Source: Ceratotherium simum simum (taxonomy: Eukaryota; Chordata; Mammalia; Perissodactyla; Rhinocerotidae). From it: DNA of 64,000 bases. The notes beneath the pieces are model-generated. The model made no database searches. It worked only from the letters and a program-made list of their open reading frames with translations, and had not been told where the DNA came from. Shown here piece by piece: positions 10,488 to 22,000 of the stretch (the stretch's first letter is position 1; each line of letters starts with the position of its first letter). The stretch lies in contig NW_004454229.1 in NCBI RefSeq assembly GCF_000283155.1, forward strand, positions 7,392,148-7,456,147, written 5' to 3'. The translations under genes and the position numbers were made by a program.

Positions 10488-12965
10488 ATTTTTTTTTTGG
10501 CAACAGCTTTATTGAGATGTAATTCACATCCCATACAGTTCACCCATTTAAAGTGTACAATTCAATAGTTTTTAGTATATTCACAGATATGTGCAACTAT
10601 CACCATAGTCAATTTCAGAATATTTTCATCCCCTAAGAAAGAAACCTCATAACCTTTAGCTATTCCTCTTCTATCTCCTCATTCCCCCCAGTGCTGAGCA
10701 ACCACTAATCTACTTTCTGTCTCTGTAGGATCGCCTATTCTGGAAACATCGTGTAAATGGAATTTTATAGTATGTGGTCTCTTTTGTCTGGCTTCTTTTA
10801 CTTAGTATACTGTTTTCAAGCTTTATCCACTTTGTGTAGCATGTATCAGTATTCCATTCCTTTTTATGGCTGAATATATTTCATTGTATGGATATGCCAC
10901 ATTTTCTTTATCCATTCATGATGGACATTTGAGTTGTTTCTACCATTTGGGTGTTATGAATAATGCTACTATAACCATTTATGAGAAAGTTTTTATGTGG
11001 ACATATGTTTTCATTTCTCTTAGGTACGTGCCTAAGAGTGAAATTGCTGGGGCAAATGTTAACTCTTTGAGGAACTGCCAAATTATTTCCCAAGTGGCCT
11101 AACCATTTTACGTTCCCACCAGTAGTGTTTGAGAGTTCGGATTTCTCCACATCTTCCTCTAATACTTATTATAAGCTGACTTTTTTATTATAGCCATCCT
11201 AGTGGGTGTGAAGTGGTATCTTGTAGTTTTGATTTGCATTTCACTGATGACTAATGATGTTGAGCATCTGTTCATGTGCTTATTGGTCGTTTGTATGTCT
11301 TCTTTGGAGAAATGCCTGTTCAAGTTCTTTGCCCCTTTTTGAATTGGGTTATTTGTCTTGTAATTATTAAGTTTTAGGAGTTCTTTTATATTCTAGATCC
11401 AAGTCCTTGACCAGACGTATGATTTGCAAATATCTTCTCTCATTCTATGGGTTGTCTTTTCACTTTTTTGGTAGTATCCTTTGAAGCACAAAAGTTTTAA
11501 TTTTGATGAAGCCCAATTTATCTTTTTGTTTTCTTTTATTCTTGTGCCTTTTGTGTCATATCCCAGAAATCAGTGCCAAATCCAATGTGGTGAAGTTTTT
11601 CACCCTTGTTTTCTGCAAAGAGTTTTATAGATTTGGCTCTTACATTTAGGTCTTTGATCCATTTTGAGTTATAATTTTTGTGTATGATGTGAGGTAAAGG
11701 TCCGATTTCATTCTTTTGCCTTTGGCTGTTCAGTTGTCCCAATACTATTAGTTGAAAAGACTATTCTTTCCCCATAGAATGGTCTTGCACCCTTGTCAAA
11801 CATCTATTAAACATAGACACATGAGTTTATTTCTGGAATCTCAATTCTATTCCGTTGAACTATATGTCTGTCTTTATGCCTATACCATAGTGTCTTGATT
11901 ACTCTTCCTTTGTAGTAAGTTTTAAAATCAAGTTGAGTCTTTCAACTTTGTTTTTCTTTTTCAAGATTGTTTTGGCCATTCTGGGTCCCTTGCAATTATA
12001 TATGAATTTTAGAATCAACTTGCCATTTTCTACAAGGAAGTCAGCTGGGACTCTGATAGGAATTACATTGAATCTGTAAACAAATTTAGAGAGTATTACC
12101 ACCTTAACAATATTAAGTCTTTCGATCCATGAACATGGGATGTCTTTCCATTTATTTAGATCTTCTTTAATTTCTTTCAGCAGCGTTTTGTACTTTTCAG
12201 AGTACAAGTCATATACTTCTTTTGCTAAATTTATTCCTAAATATTTTACTCTTTTTGATGCCACTGTAAATGCAGTTGTTTTCTTAATTTCATGTTTGGG
12301 TTGTTTGATTGCAATGTATAGAAATACAATTAAATTTTATATATTGATCTTGTAACCTACAAACTTGCTGAAACTGTTTATTAATTCTAGTAGTTTTTTA
12401 GTGGATTTCTTAGGATTTTCCATATATACGATCATGTTATCTGTGAATAGAGATAGTTTTACTTCTTTCCTTTTAATCTGGATGCCTTTTGTTTATTTTT
12501 CTTATTGAATTGCCCTGGATAGAACCTCCAGTATGATGTTGAATAGAAGTAGTGATAGCAGCCATCCTTGTCTTGTTCCTGATCTTAGGAGGAAAATATC
12601 CAGTCTTTCACCATTAAGTATGATGTTCACTGTGGGTTTTTCGTATGTAGCTTTTATTATGTTGAGATAGTTTCCTTCTATTCCTAGTTTGTTGAGTGTT
12701 TTTATCATGAAAGGGTGTTAGCTTTTGTCAGATGGTTTTTCTTCATCTGTTGAGATGATCATGTGGTTTTTGTTTTTTATCCTATTGATATCCTGTATTG
12801 CTTTAATTGATTATTAGATATTAAACCAATATTTTAGATTATCTAATTATTAGATTATCTAATAATCAAATTGATTATTAGATATTAAATCCTGCATTCT
12901 GGGATAAATCTCACTTGATCATGATATATAATACTTTATATATGTTACTGAGTTCAGTTTGCTAA
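10488..12965 (-). mobile_element. L1 LINE, 3' half with ORF2 remnants
   Basis: Reverse-oriented L1. A poly(T) run at about 10488-10497 is the poly(A) tail; the 3' UTR follows, then ORF2 reading leftward. At 12502-12708 the minus strand encodes a reverse transcriptase piece with [20 protein letters not shown], and at 11899-12264 a downstream ORF2 piece with KYLGINLAKEV and LNKWKDIPCSWIERLNI. Frameshifts and stops break the frame, so it is a dead copy. The 5' part, including ORF1 and the endonuclease, is absent. Antisense to the element the strand is T-rich, as is usual. Confidence 0.93.
12795..12892. repeat. AT-rich palindromic duplication inside the L1
   Basis: TTGATTATTAGATATTAAA occurs twice, near 12808 and 12872. 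Between the copies lies the reverse complement ATTATCTAATAATCAA. The result is a local cluster of direct and inverted repeats not expected in the L1 consensus. Confidence 0.8.
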
Positions 12966-13440
12966 TATTTTATTTCAAAACACAGTGATAATATTGCAGA
13001 AAGAGAGCGATTACTTTTAGAGGAATCTAGATTTTGATTATTTATTGCAAAAAAGTCAGTAGGAAAAATTGAGAAAGCTAGAAAAAGGAAACGGAAAAAA
13101 TATTTTTTAAGTCCAAAGTTCCTCCCATCCCTTAGTAAAGAGAGTATATTGCCAAATGGGAAGTCATTTAAAAGTTAATGTGGTATCTTCTTTCACTCAA
13201 GAAGATGATACAACTGACCTGAGGGCAGCCCAGCATTAGCTTTTGGTTATTTTTCCAACAGCAGCAGTGGGTTTTCCTGAGCCCTCATGACTACTGGGCA
13301 GATCTGTCCCCTGGGCATGCAGATTGGTGCCACTGCCCTCACTTTGGAAGGCCTTTCATTTGTAGTGGATGAGCCATGCAAGCCGCCCACAGCGTAAAGA
13401 AATGCATGCTATTGGATTGTCGAATGGAAAGGAGACATGA
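12966..13440. other. Intergenic sequence, nothing recognised
   Basis: Between the L1 and an old LINE fragment. The part at 13255-13430 is G+C richer and unique-looking, but no exon could be supported. Confidence 0.45.
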
Positions 13441-13800
13441 GAGGTAAGGCCGCGGTTTTGACTGCCAAACTGAGGAGTTTTCCTTAATTCATTGGGCAGT
13501 GGGCAGCCATTAAATGTTTTGAGTCAGGGAATGACATGATTGAAGATATGCTTTAAGAAGATTAAACTAGCATTAGTGTATTGAACATAAGAGATCAAAT
13601 GAGCAGCTGTGGGTTGAGAATGAAAAGAAGGATGCATAATGAAGGTAGACCCTTTAGAATTTGGCAATTGGATTTAACGATCAAGGAAAAGGAAAGACTC
13701 CTAGATTTTAAGGCTGGATGATCTGAAGTTAGGGTTTGACCAGAAGGAAAGATGATGACTTTGGCCTTACGTGAGTTGACATTTAGCTAGGAAAGTTTGC
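13440..13800 (+). mobile_element. Ancient LINE 3'-UTR-like fragment
   Basis: The series GGGCAGCCATTAAATGTTTTGAG, GGAATGACATGATTG, AGAAGATTAAACTAGCA matches the same old repeat class as 6520-7190. It is heavily diverged. Confidence 0.45.
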
Positions 13801-15599
13801 TTGCATACTTCTCCGATCATATTACATGCAACGAATTGGAAATAGAAGAGTTAAAGCTGATAAGCATTTATAAGGAAAAGACACTAGGGCTATTTAATTT
13901 GGAAAGTGAAAACATTTTACAAAAAGAGAAAGGACTGCTTTATTTGTCTGATGACCTAGTTCCTGGCCTTTAACTCAACGTTCTCTCCTACACGTGACAT
14001 TATATGCCAGCTGAATAAAGCGAAACTCTCATTCTGGGAGAAGTGTCCTAAACACAGACTCCCATTTTTACCCCACTGCTCCTCATTTTCATTGCCCTGC
14101 TCTTGGGTAGCTGGTTCCATATTCAAGCTTTCCATATTGCTTTCAATCTGCTTGCGGCCTCTTGACTATAGTGACGTGTGATTCCCCTTCCTGCATGTTG
14201 GATACCTCTTTCCATGGGCTTGGATTTCAGCAATCTCACAGTTTCCAATAAAAGGCTTCCTCTGCCAGCCCAGACCCGCAGAACCCTCCTGCTCAGTCTG
14301 ACCTCAGAATTTCTGCCGAGAGATAGAGATTTGGGCAGTTTATCTTAGTTATATTAGCAGGCTTAGCTTTTCCAAAGCCACATTTTTTAAGGAATATATA
14401 GTCATAATGTAACAGCTTGCAATTCTCTGATTGATCGAAAATTCTAATAAGGAATCTGTTTCCCTTGATAGCAATGTTGAAACTCAGGTGTCAAAAATAG
14501 AAAGATGGACTCCCCTATCTTGAGTTGAAAAATCAAGATTTGAGGCTTTTAGTTCCCTGTGAAATCAGGAGGACTTGGCTCACATGCTTCAGCTTAATTC
14601 CAACATGATTTAGAAGTCTGTTTCATTTCCTCGATGTTGACTCACCAGGTTGGATTAATTTTCCAGGGTATTGTGCTAATTATAGGCTAGCGGAGCTAAT
14701 GGACTAAATAAACATGGCACTAGTGAAAAGTAGCAGGACACTGTGGGTTCTGCTCGGATGTAGGGCTCTTTATAGCTTCACAATTGTATGGTTCCTATTA
14801 ATTAATTAATTATTAACTAACTAATTAATTGCAGTGACTCACCATTTTCAAAGGCGTTCACCATCATTTTCCAGTTAATCTTTCCCGTCCATTACTACAT
14901 TCCTTTTATATGAAGGGAGGAGCTGATGAATAACTTGCCTGAAGTCATGTCTGTGGTAAAGCCAAAATTACACTTTAAATGTTGTGAACAATAATAAAAA
15001 TAATATATTTGTGAAGTGCTTTGCAGTTTTCAAAGAATTTTCTCCTTCGTCATTACATTTACGCTTACTAAGCATCCCTAATGTTTCCTGTTGGTTTCCT
15101 GAGGATAGCAGGAGAGAAGAGGATTCGGTTCACAGCTATCTTGGTTAAATTTGAACTGAATAAGAAAGTGAAGAACCAAAGTTGTTCAAGAGTCAGAGTC
15201 TGAATTGTACCATCTTTGCTTTCCACCTCTTTCTGTTGGGTTCCCTGGCCTCTGGGATCCACAGGGCGAGCATTCAGCCACATTAACCTTTTGTTTTATG
15301 AGGCTTTAGTTTTGTTCCATCTAAAATGTACAAACTCATAGAATCTAGTGGCATTAGAAACTTCAGTTTAAGAAAGTTGAGATAATCCAGAGATTGCTTG
15401 TGCTAAAATGCTGGAATAAAATCTCCAAAAAGTGGGATAGGTTCTAGGGTCTGCTGTGACCCTTCATTGTGGTACACCATTTCCCTCACTTTCCCCACTC
15501 AACAGCCTGGGCCTTTCCTGGCCGTCATAGGCCCAGCGTGTCCATACACTCTATGTTTGATCTTTCCAGAGCCTTTCATAATCCCACAGGCAGAGAATT
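13801..15599. other. Intergenic sequence with a TTAA-type simple repeat
   Basis: Mostly unique-looking DNA. A (TTAA)n-like low-complexity tract lies at 14797-14830. No coding exon or nameable transposon was found. Confidence 0.5.
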
Positions 15600-15755
15600 G
15601 TACAGTTGGACGGGTTCCTAAGGGTCATGGAGTCTGACATCATCACCTTACAGATGAAGAAGCTGAGACTCAGGGAATTAAAGTGACTTTTCTAAGTCCC
15701 ACAGCTAGTAATTGTCGGAACTGGGGTGAAAACCTGCGGGACTTTTGCTCACGTA
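15600..15755 (-). repeat. MIR SINE
   Basis: Read in reverse: TTACAGATGAAGAAGCTGAG, then AAAGTGACTTTTCTAAGTCC and CACAGCTAGTAATTG, the standard antisense MIR series. Confidence 0.75.
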
Positions 15756-16032
15756 GAAAAGGACCAGGATGATGACAGTCGAGCCTTCACTGAAGCAGTG
15801 CTTCCCACAGCACAGCTACCGAATTCGCCGCATAGAAAGCAGCTCCCAAAATGTGCTCAGAGATGCTCTGTGGTCATGCTACTTTGCCCAGTTGGAAATT
15901 CATGAGGCAAATTAGAAGATTGGAGCTGCCCATTGACCTTGCAGGGTGGAGCTCCTTCCCTGCGCTCTGCTGACTGGAGTCGCTATCTAAACAGCCAAAG
16001 AATTTTGTTTAACCAAGCATATCTCAAATTAT

Positions 16033-16229
16033 AGTCATGAACTGCATGACAATGTTTTGGTCAACAGCAGACCACACGTATGACCGCGGTCCCATAAGAT
16101 TAGTACCATGTAGCCTAGTGTGTAGTAGGCTGTACCTTCTAGGTTTGTGTAAGTGCACTCTTATGTTTGCACAATGACAAAACTGCTTTTCTCAGAACGT
16201 ATCCCTGTTGTTAAGTGATGCATGACTGT
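16033..16229. mobile_element. Tigger-like non-autonomous DNA transposon
   Basis: Phrases at both ends (AGTCATGAACTGCATGACAA and AAGTGATGCATGACTG) are near-inverted terminal repeats next to TA dinucleotides, as in TcMar-Tigger elements. Internal phrases (GTCCCATAAGATTAGTACCA, AGAACGTATCCCTGTTGTTA) match a common mammalian element, possibly MER8. The name is from memory. Confidence 0.65.
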
Positions 16230-16591
16230 ATATCATCATTTTTCAACTCAAAGAAAACCTAGTGACAGCCTGCGTAATTAGCGTTCTGTGGAACACATTG
16301 AAGAACAGATAAAACGTACCTGCTGGAAGGGGGCAGTCACAGCATGGTGAAGCTCACGGCTAGTCTTCACTGCAGGATTTTATCTTCACACCTTAGGAGC
16401 TGGTATTATTATTCCTGCTTACAGATATGCTCAAGACTCAGGTTGCGTGTAACAGAGTAAATTCAAACTTGCTTAATGAAAAGGGATGTTCGTGTGTTCA
16501 TGTAACTGAGAAGCTTGGAACATTGAAACAGGCAAGGTTCTCTTTCTCCCACCTCTGCTTCCCTCTGTTTGCCGAGTCTCTTCACTCCTTT
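16230..16591. other. Intergenic sequence, nothing recognised
   Basis: Unique-looking DNA ahead of the tRNA-Glu SINE; no exon or nameable repeat. Confidence 0.45.
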
Positions 16592-16991
16592 TAGCCAGCT
16601 CTGGTGGTCTAGTGGTTAAGATACGGTGCTCTCACCACCATGGCCGGGGTTCATTTCCTGGTCAGGGAACCACACCACCCATCTGTCGGTTGTCATACTG
16701 TGGTGGCTGTGTGATGTTGAAAGCTCTGCCACTGGTATTTCAAATACCAGCAGGGTCACCTGTGGTGGACAGGTTTCAGTGGAGCTTCCAGACTAGACAG
16801 ATTAGGAAGAAGGACCTGGCCACCGGCTGCCAAAAAATTGGCCATGAAAACCCTGTGAATAGCAGTGGAGCATCGTTTGATGTAGCTCCTGAAGGTGAGA
16901 GGATGGCGCAAAAAGACCGGCAGGGTTCCACTCTGCTGTACACGGGGGCGCTAGGAGTTGGAATCGACTCAATGGCACTAAGAACAACAAA
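16592..16991 (+). mobile_element. tRNA-Glu-headed SINE with RTE-like tail, copy 1
   Basis: The first about 72 bases (TGGTGGTCTAGTGGTTAAGA ... GCTCTCACC ... GGTCAGGGAA) closely follow a tRNA-Glu(CTC) gene, including the CTC anticodon and box A/B regions. A body of about 300 bases follows (AATACCAGCAGGGTCACC, GGACAGGTTTCAGTGGAGC, AATTGGCCATGAAAACCCTG). The 3' end, GGAGTTGGAATCGACTCAAT followed by GGCACTAAGAACAACAA, resembles RTE/BovB LINE tails. Imperfect duplications TTCACTCCTTT (16581-16591) and TTCATTCCTTT (16992-17002) flank it. This is not an ERE; the body is unrelated. Confidence 0.85.
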
Positions 16992-17289
16992 TTCATTCCT
17001 TTCACAGAGGGTTGTCCTCACAAGAATGGAGATATGGGTGTGCACAGCTTAGGTTCACGCCCCAATCACTCTGAGGCCAGAGAGGAAAGTTCCCCCCCAA
17101 CCCCCGCCCCCCAGCACCACAGAGCAAGATCCTGAAGAGAGACTCTATTGACCAGCCGGGGTCATCTGGCATTCTGCTGTCCCTCGGCATGGCTAGGAAA
17201 ATGGGTACTGTGGCTGGTTTAAGCTGAGTCTCATGCCCTCTCTGATGGACAAGGAAGATATGTTTTCAGAAGAGGACCAGAAAGGTACT

Positions 17290-17390
17290 CAGACAAAACA
17301 ATAGTCAGTCCTAAAGTTAAGTAACCTGTCTCAGTTCACATGGCCAGTAAGTGGCCGAACTGGAGTTTGAACCCAGATCTGACTCCAAAG
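17290..17390 (-). repeat. MIR SINE fragment
   Basis: Reverse MIR core: TAAGTAACCTGTCTCAGTTC, then GGCCAGTAAGTGGCCGAAC and GAGTTTGAACCCAGATCTGA. Confidence 0.65.
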
Positions 17391-17645
17391 TCTCTCTCTC
17401 TCTCTTTTCCTCTGTAACTTGTTGTTTCAATAAGATACAATGTCCACTGTTAAGGAAGGAATCGTCTTGTAGGAAAGATGCACACCCTGTAGAAAGAGTG
17501 ATGAAAGATAAAAGCACTGTGGGCATTCAGAGGACTGAGAGATCATATCATGATCATGTGAAGATCACAATCTTCAGGCCAGGGCTCCTAATTGTTTGGA
17601 ATCACCTTTGAAGATCTAGTGAACCCTGTGAACTCTTTTTTCCCC

Positions 17646-17648
<3 letters not shown>

Positions 17649-17696
<48 letters not shown>
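17649..17696. repeat. (AC)24 microsatellite
   Basis: A pure 48-base AC dinucleotide run. Uninterrupted arrays of this length are usually polymorphic. Confidence 0.98.
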
Positions 17697-17698
<2 letters not shown>

Positions 17699-18046
17699 AT
17701 TCACAAAATTTTGCATGCATTTTTTTGCATGAATTTTAAAGATATTGATGGATTCCTGTAAGCTCATGCTTGGTTCTCCAAGGTACTTAAGACTTTGAGT
17801 TAAGAATTACGACTTTGAAAATGTACTTATCTAGAAGAACCAGTTCAAAAGATCTAGGCTTGCTATAGAATGTTGGTGTTGCCAGCAACAAACTGATTAA
17901 CCTCAGATGTGGGTCTTTCAACATCAGCAAGGACGGCCCAGGGAGCCCCAGTCAGAGCCATGTAGAGAGAGGAAAGGCTCAGGAAATAGTCTGTTCCCTG
18001 GAACAAACTTTGGGACACACTGATAAACAAATATATGGTACTTGTT
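17697..18046. other. Intergenic sequence, nothing recognised
   Basis: Between the microsatellite and an ERE; no exon or nameable repeat. Confidence 0.45.
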
Positions 18047-18061
18047 AAAATGGGGCAATCA

Positions 18062-18267
18062 TGGGGCCGGCCCGGAGGTTTAGCGGTTAAGTGCGCGCGC
18101 TCCGCTACTGGCGGCCCGGGTTCGGATCCCGGGCGTGCACCGACGCACTGCTTCTCCAGCCATGCTGAGGCTGTGTCCCACATACAGCAACTAGAAGGAT
18201 GTGCAGCTATGACATACAACTATCTACTGGGGCTTTGGGGGAAAAATAAATAAATAAAAATTAAAAA
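18062..18267 (+). mobile_element. ERE SINE, type B body
   Basis: Near-consensus head GGGGCCGGCCCGGAGGTTTA, B-box-like GGTTCGGATCCCGGG, body GCAACTAGAAGGATGTGCAG and tail (AAAT)n/A-rich. The duplication AAAATGGGGCAATCA at 18047-18061 and 18268-18282 is perfect over 15 bases, so this is one of the younger copies. Confidence 0.97.
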
Positions 18268-18579
18268 AAAATGGGGCAATCACAAGCGAGGTAGGAGCTA
18301 TTCTTAGAAGTTACCGCTACTATTTTTGGTATAAATAACAGAATCATAACCATGTAGTTTGAGCTCATTTTAAAATAAAAAGAAACATGGAAAGGGTAAA
18401 GAGATTTACCCAAAGACACACAATTGAAAAATTTCTGTAACTGAACTAAATAGGACTCACTGGATGCTCTTGTCCAGTGCTCTTTCTTCATTCCATGTCA
18501 CCACATAATAACACCATAAATAGGGAAGAGGATGAATATAAATAATAGCATTCATATATTGTAACACTGACTCCCCTTT

Positions 18580-18745
18580 ATGATAACTTATTTTAACTGT
18601 CTGTTGTCTCTACTGGACTGTAAATCCCATGACAGCAGGACCTACATCTGCTTAATGATTCACTGCTACATCCCCAGGACCTGGCACATAGTAGACGCTC
18701 AATAAATGCCGCCTCCTCCAAATGACTGAAGAATGACTGAACAGC
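18580..18745 (+). repeat. L2 LINE 3' end
   Basis: Matches the L2 terminal series: ACTGGACTGTAAATCCCATG, ACAGCAGGACCTACATCTG, CCCAGGACCTGGCACATAGT, ending AATGACTGAAGAATGACTGA. Confidence 0.8.
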
Positions 18746-20017
18746 AAGAATTCTGCTACTCGAGATAACATACACCTTTCACTGTTTCTATAATTTCTGA
18801 TGTGGCTTCTGTCACCCTGCCCTTGCTCTTCTCCCTCGGCATGTTCTACAACTTCTCCGTCCTCCTGACTCATGCCAGGGAAGCCTCCACCTTCCATAGG
18901 TAACGAAGGCCCAGGGTCTTCTCACTCCTGGTTGCCTGGCTGACTGACCCGTGGAGGCGCAGTGCTGTTTGCCATTTCCCTCCTGGCTCTCGCTGGGAGA
19001 GTTCCAGATCTCTGGGAAACAGAGGCCTCAGGCCTGCCTAAGAGAGGACCAGCCCACACCACAGAAAGCACCACTTCCTCCTCCTCTGTGGCAGATGCCA
19101 CCACCCAGCCACAAGGAAGATAAATCTTTTCTTAATCTCCTTGAAACCCAAACCAACTTTGATAAAAAGAAAAGTGTTCCCCTGTGTTTGTTAATCAAAC
19201 CACATGTCCTCTGTCACTTGGCAGAAGGTAGGTATGGATGCTCTGCCACGTCTGTCAGTAGGCAGTTCATGTCTAATTTATCCAAAGGAAATGTCTGTGC
19301 GACATACTTTTAATTTACTCAAGAAGGATAAGTGTTCAAACCTTTGCAAATTTACACTGAAATTAATTTTTCAAGGTCCACATAGCTGCAGCTCTGTCAA
19401 ATCTTCCTTTAAAACAGAAAGTGTGACTAGCCATGATAAATTATACATTTTTATAAATGTCATCTCTCACAGTGTTGTTGTGAAACTTAAAGAGGATGAA
19501 GTGTGAAGAGCACCCAGTACCATCCTTGGCATATCAGTTGCCTTTCCTCTTATTCCGTTTCCAGCTCTTAGGGTAATAGAAGACAGAACAGATGAAATTC
19601 CTATGTGGATGGGCTAGGAATGATTTTGGCTGTAAATAACAGAAAATTCAACATCAGAGCTTAAAAATAAGAGCTTTTTCTCTCAGTTGACACTAAGTCT
19701 GTTGGAATCTGCTGGTTTGGTTTTAGTCCGGGAGCCCAGTAAACCCATGGCCAGCAGCTCTTCAATTCTCTTGGTCTTTTCCTCGTGCATATTGCTTCGT
19801 GGTTCCAAAATGGCTGCTGCAGCTCCACATATCATGTTCATATCTGAGACAGGAAGGAAGGGTAAGAGACCCATCTAGTTCTTTTATCAGGAAAGCAAAA
19901 AGTTTTTCCAGACCACTGTCTACCCCCCAGCTCTTTCATGTCTCATTGGCCACTCAGGCTCTCCGGAACTTGAGATAGTGAGTTCTTAGCTTTTTCAGTG
20001 AAGGCAGACAAAGGAGA
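18746..20017. other. Intergenic sequence with weak repeat traces
   Basis: Most is unique-looking. At 19440-19545 a MIR-like tail (TGTTGTTGTGAAACTTAAAG, CAGTACCATCCTTGGCATAT) is visible. At 19610-19950 phrases such as AAAATGGCTGCTGCAGCTCC belong to an old repeat I cannot name. No coding exon was found. Confidence 0.45.
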
Positions 20018-20396
20018 GCCAGCCTTGGTAGTCTAGTGGTTAAGATACGGTACTCTTACTGCCATGGCCTGGGTTCATTCCCTGGTTGGGGAACCACACC
20101 ACCCATCTGTCAGTTGTTACACTATGCTGGCCACATCTTGCTGTGATGCTGAAAGTTATGCCACCATATATTTCAAATACCACCAGAGTCACCCATGGTG
20201 GACAGGTTTCAGTGGAATTTCCAGACTAAGACAGACTAGGAAGAAGGACCTGGCCACCCACTGCCAAAAAAATTGGCCATGAAAACCCTATGAATAGCAA
20301 TGGGGCACTGTCTGATACAGCACAGGAAGATGAGCGGATGGCAGCTCTACTGTACACAGAGGGTCTCTGGGAGTCAGAATCGAGTGATGGCACTAC
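20018..20396 (+). mobile_element. tRNA-Glu-headed SINE with RTE-like tail, copy 2
   Basis: Same family and orientation as 16592-16991. It shares the TAGTCTAGTGGTTAAGATAC head, the GGACAGGTTTCAGTGGAATT and GGAAGAAGGACCTGGCCACC body segments, and a decayed tail GAGTCAGAATCGAGTGATGG. Differences are spread over the whole length, and about 20 bases near GATGGC are missing. Approximate duplications (AGACAAAGGA / AGACAAGGA) flank it. Confidence 0.83.
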
Positions 20397-21600
20397 AGAG
20401 ACAAGGAAGGGGTAGTCAGAAATGAGTCTTTGGTCAGCTAACTTGAAGCATTGTCACACTGAAGCTTTCAGTGTGACCCTTGCTGTTCTGCAGAGCTGGG
20501 GGAGAGAGGTGAGGGTCAGTTAGCAAGATTCAATTTTGCTTTCTCCCCTTTGTCTAACTAAAGACTCAATTTAGCACAGTTGGATCCCATCTGGGGTCAT
20601 AAATGGGTCTATTAAACCACAAAGTCAGTGGGGTGCTGGAGCTGGCTCTTACCATCTTATGAGAGCCAATTGTTAAACTTTAAGGAAAGTTATAGGCCAG
20701 CTGATAAACACAGTCATTATTAAAGTTGAATTATATGAACTTATAGTTAAATAAACTATGTTGAAAAAGGTAATGGATACTCAAAAAAACCCCTCATCTT
20801 TTCCTATTATTTTACCACATTTTACCACTAACTATGCTGCTGAGGTTATTTATGTCTCCTGTATCTGTGTGGTATTTAAAATATGTGCTACTGTGCGTTT
20901 CTTCCCATCTCTGTGTTTAGTGACAGCGTGTTGGCAGCTTTAAATTGGCCATGGTGGGAGTATTTACACCACAGAAATCAGCAAATTCTACAAATCTGGT
21001 TTTGGGTTTTTTTTTTGAGAGAGTCGGTTGTTAAACACTTACCAGCACACCGTTGCGCACAGTCCTAGAAAACAATAATTTGGAGAGACAATGGATATGC
21101 ACATACATTTGAGGTAAGCAGGTAGGTATTTCAAAACAATTTTCAGAGCCTGCCAGAGATAAAGCACACAAAGAGGTGGTTCCCTGTGTTTTAAGCCAAC
21201 ACAATAAGAATGCATTCGATAGGTTGCTTACTTTTTGCAGGAATGCAAAGAGAAGTGTAATTTCTTTAGCTCCTGGTACTTAAGAATCATCCTAAAACAA
21301 TACTGTTCTCCTTCAATGCCACTATCATCATTAATGAACACCCACTGTGTACCGACTGTGGGTTAGATTCTGAGTTTAACCAAGCAACATCATATATGGT
21401 CTTTATTCTCAAGGAGTTTATGATTAAACTGGAATATGCACAGAAAAACTAAAAGAAAGTAGTCTATTTTGAATGTTCCATACTTTCTCTTCACAGCACT
21501 TATCTCGATTTGTACCCCCCCGTCTATATAAAATATGTTTATATATAGTGTATACACACATATTTACATACACACAAATATAATATATACACGTATATAC
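20397..21600. other. Intergenic sequence with TA-rich simple repeat
   Basis: Unique-looking DNA. At 21300-21430 an old LINE-like phrase (AACACCCACTGTGTACCGAC) occurs, and 21525-21600 is a TA/CA-rich low-complexity tract. No exon was recognised. Confidence 0.5.
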
Positions 21601-21765
21601 TTGTCTGAAGCTTTGTTTAGTGCTAGGTCCTTCACTGGACTGTAAGTTCCATTAGTGAAGGCAACTGCATCTCTTTTGTTCACAGCTGTGTCCCAGTATC
21701 TACACAGTGCCTAGAAGATAGTAGGCACTCAATTAATGTTTGTTGAATGCATAAGTGAATGAGTG
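21600..21765 (+). repeat. L2 LINE 3' end
   Basis: L2 tail series: ACTGGACTGTAAGTTCCATT, TTTGTTCACAGCTGTGTCCC, AGTGCCTAGAAGATAGTAGG, AATGTTTGTTGAATGCATAA. Confidence 0.82.
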
Positions 21766-21769
21766 AAAT

Positions 21770-22000
21770 GAAATGAATAGCATGGACAATAAGAGCTTAG
21801 GAGGTGAGAGGAAGGAACACCTGCCAATAACTGGAATGGTTGGGAAAGCTTTAAGGAGGTTCTAGGGCATGAGTAGGATCTTGAAGGAAGGGTAGGGCAT
21901 AAATAAGGTATGCGGCACATTCAATACAAGGACTTGTATGGCCAGTTGAAAGTTTATTCCTTTTTGCTGGAGTTGGAGCAAACTCAGTGGAGCTGGTGAG
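21770..22000 (+). mobile_element. Ancient LINE 3'-UTR-like fragment
   Basis: Weak match to the same class as 6520-7190: GGGAAAGCTTTAAGGAGG and AGTAGGATCTTGAAGGAAGG. Low certainty. Confidence 0.3.

Noticed and set aside
11899..12708. Functional reverse transcriptase gene
   Set aside because: The ORF2 pieces are in different frames with stops between them, and the upstream half of the element is absent.
16592..16664. A functional tRNA-Glu gene
   Set aside because: The match has substitutions in the B box and stem positions and is fused to a SINE body with a flanking duplication; it is a SINE head.
17649..17696. CRISPR-like or other phage-defence array from regular repeats
   Set aside because: The regular repeats in this window are simple dinucleotides and dispersed SINEs; there are no spaced direct repeats, and the genome is mammalian.
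18062..18140. tRNA genes suggested by the box A/B-like sequences in the ERE heads
   Set aside because: All are followed by ERE bodies and A-rich tails within target duplications, so they are SINE promoters, not tRNA genes.
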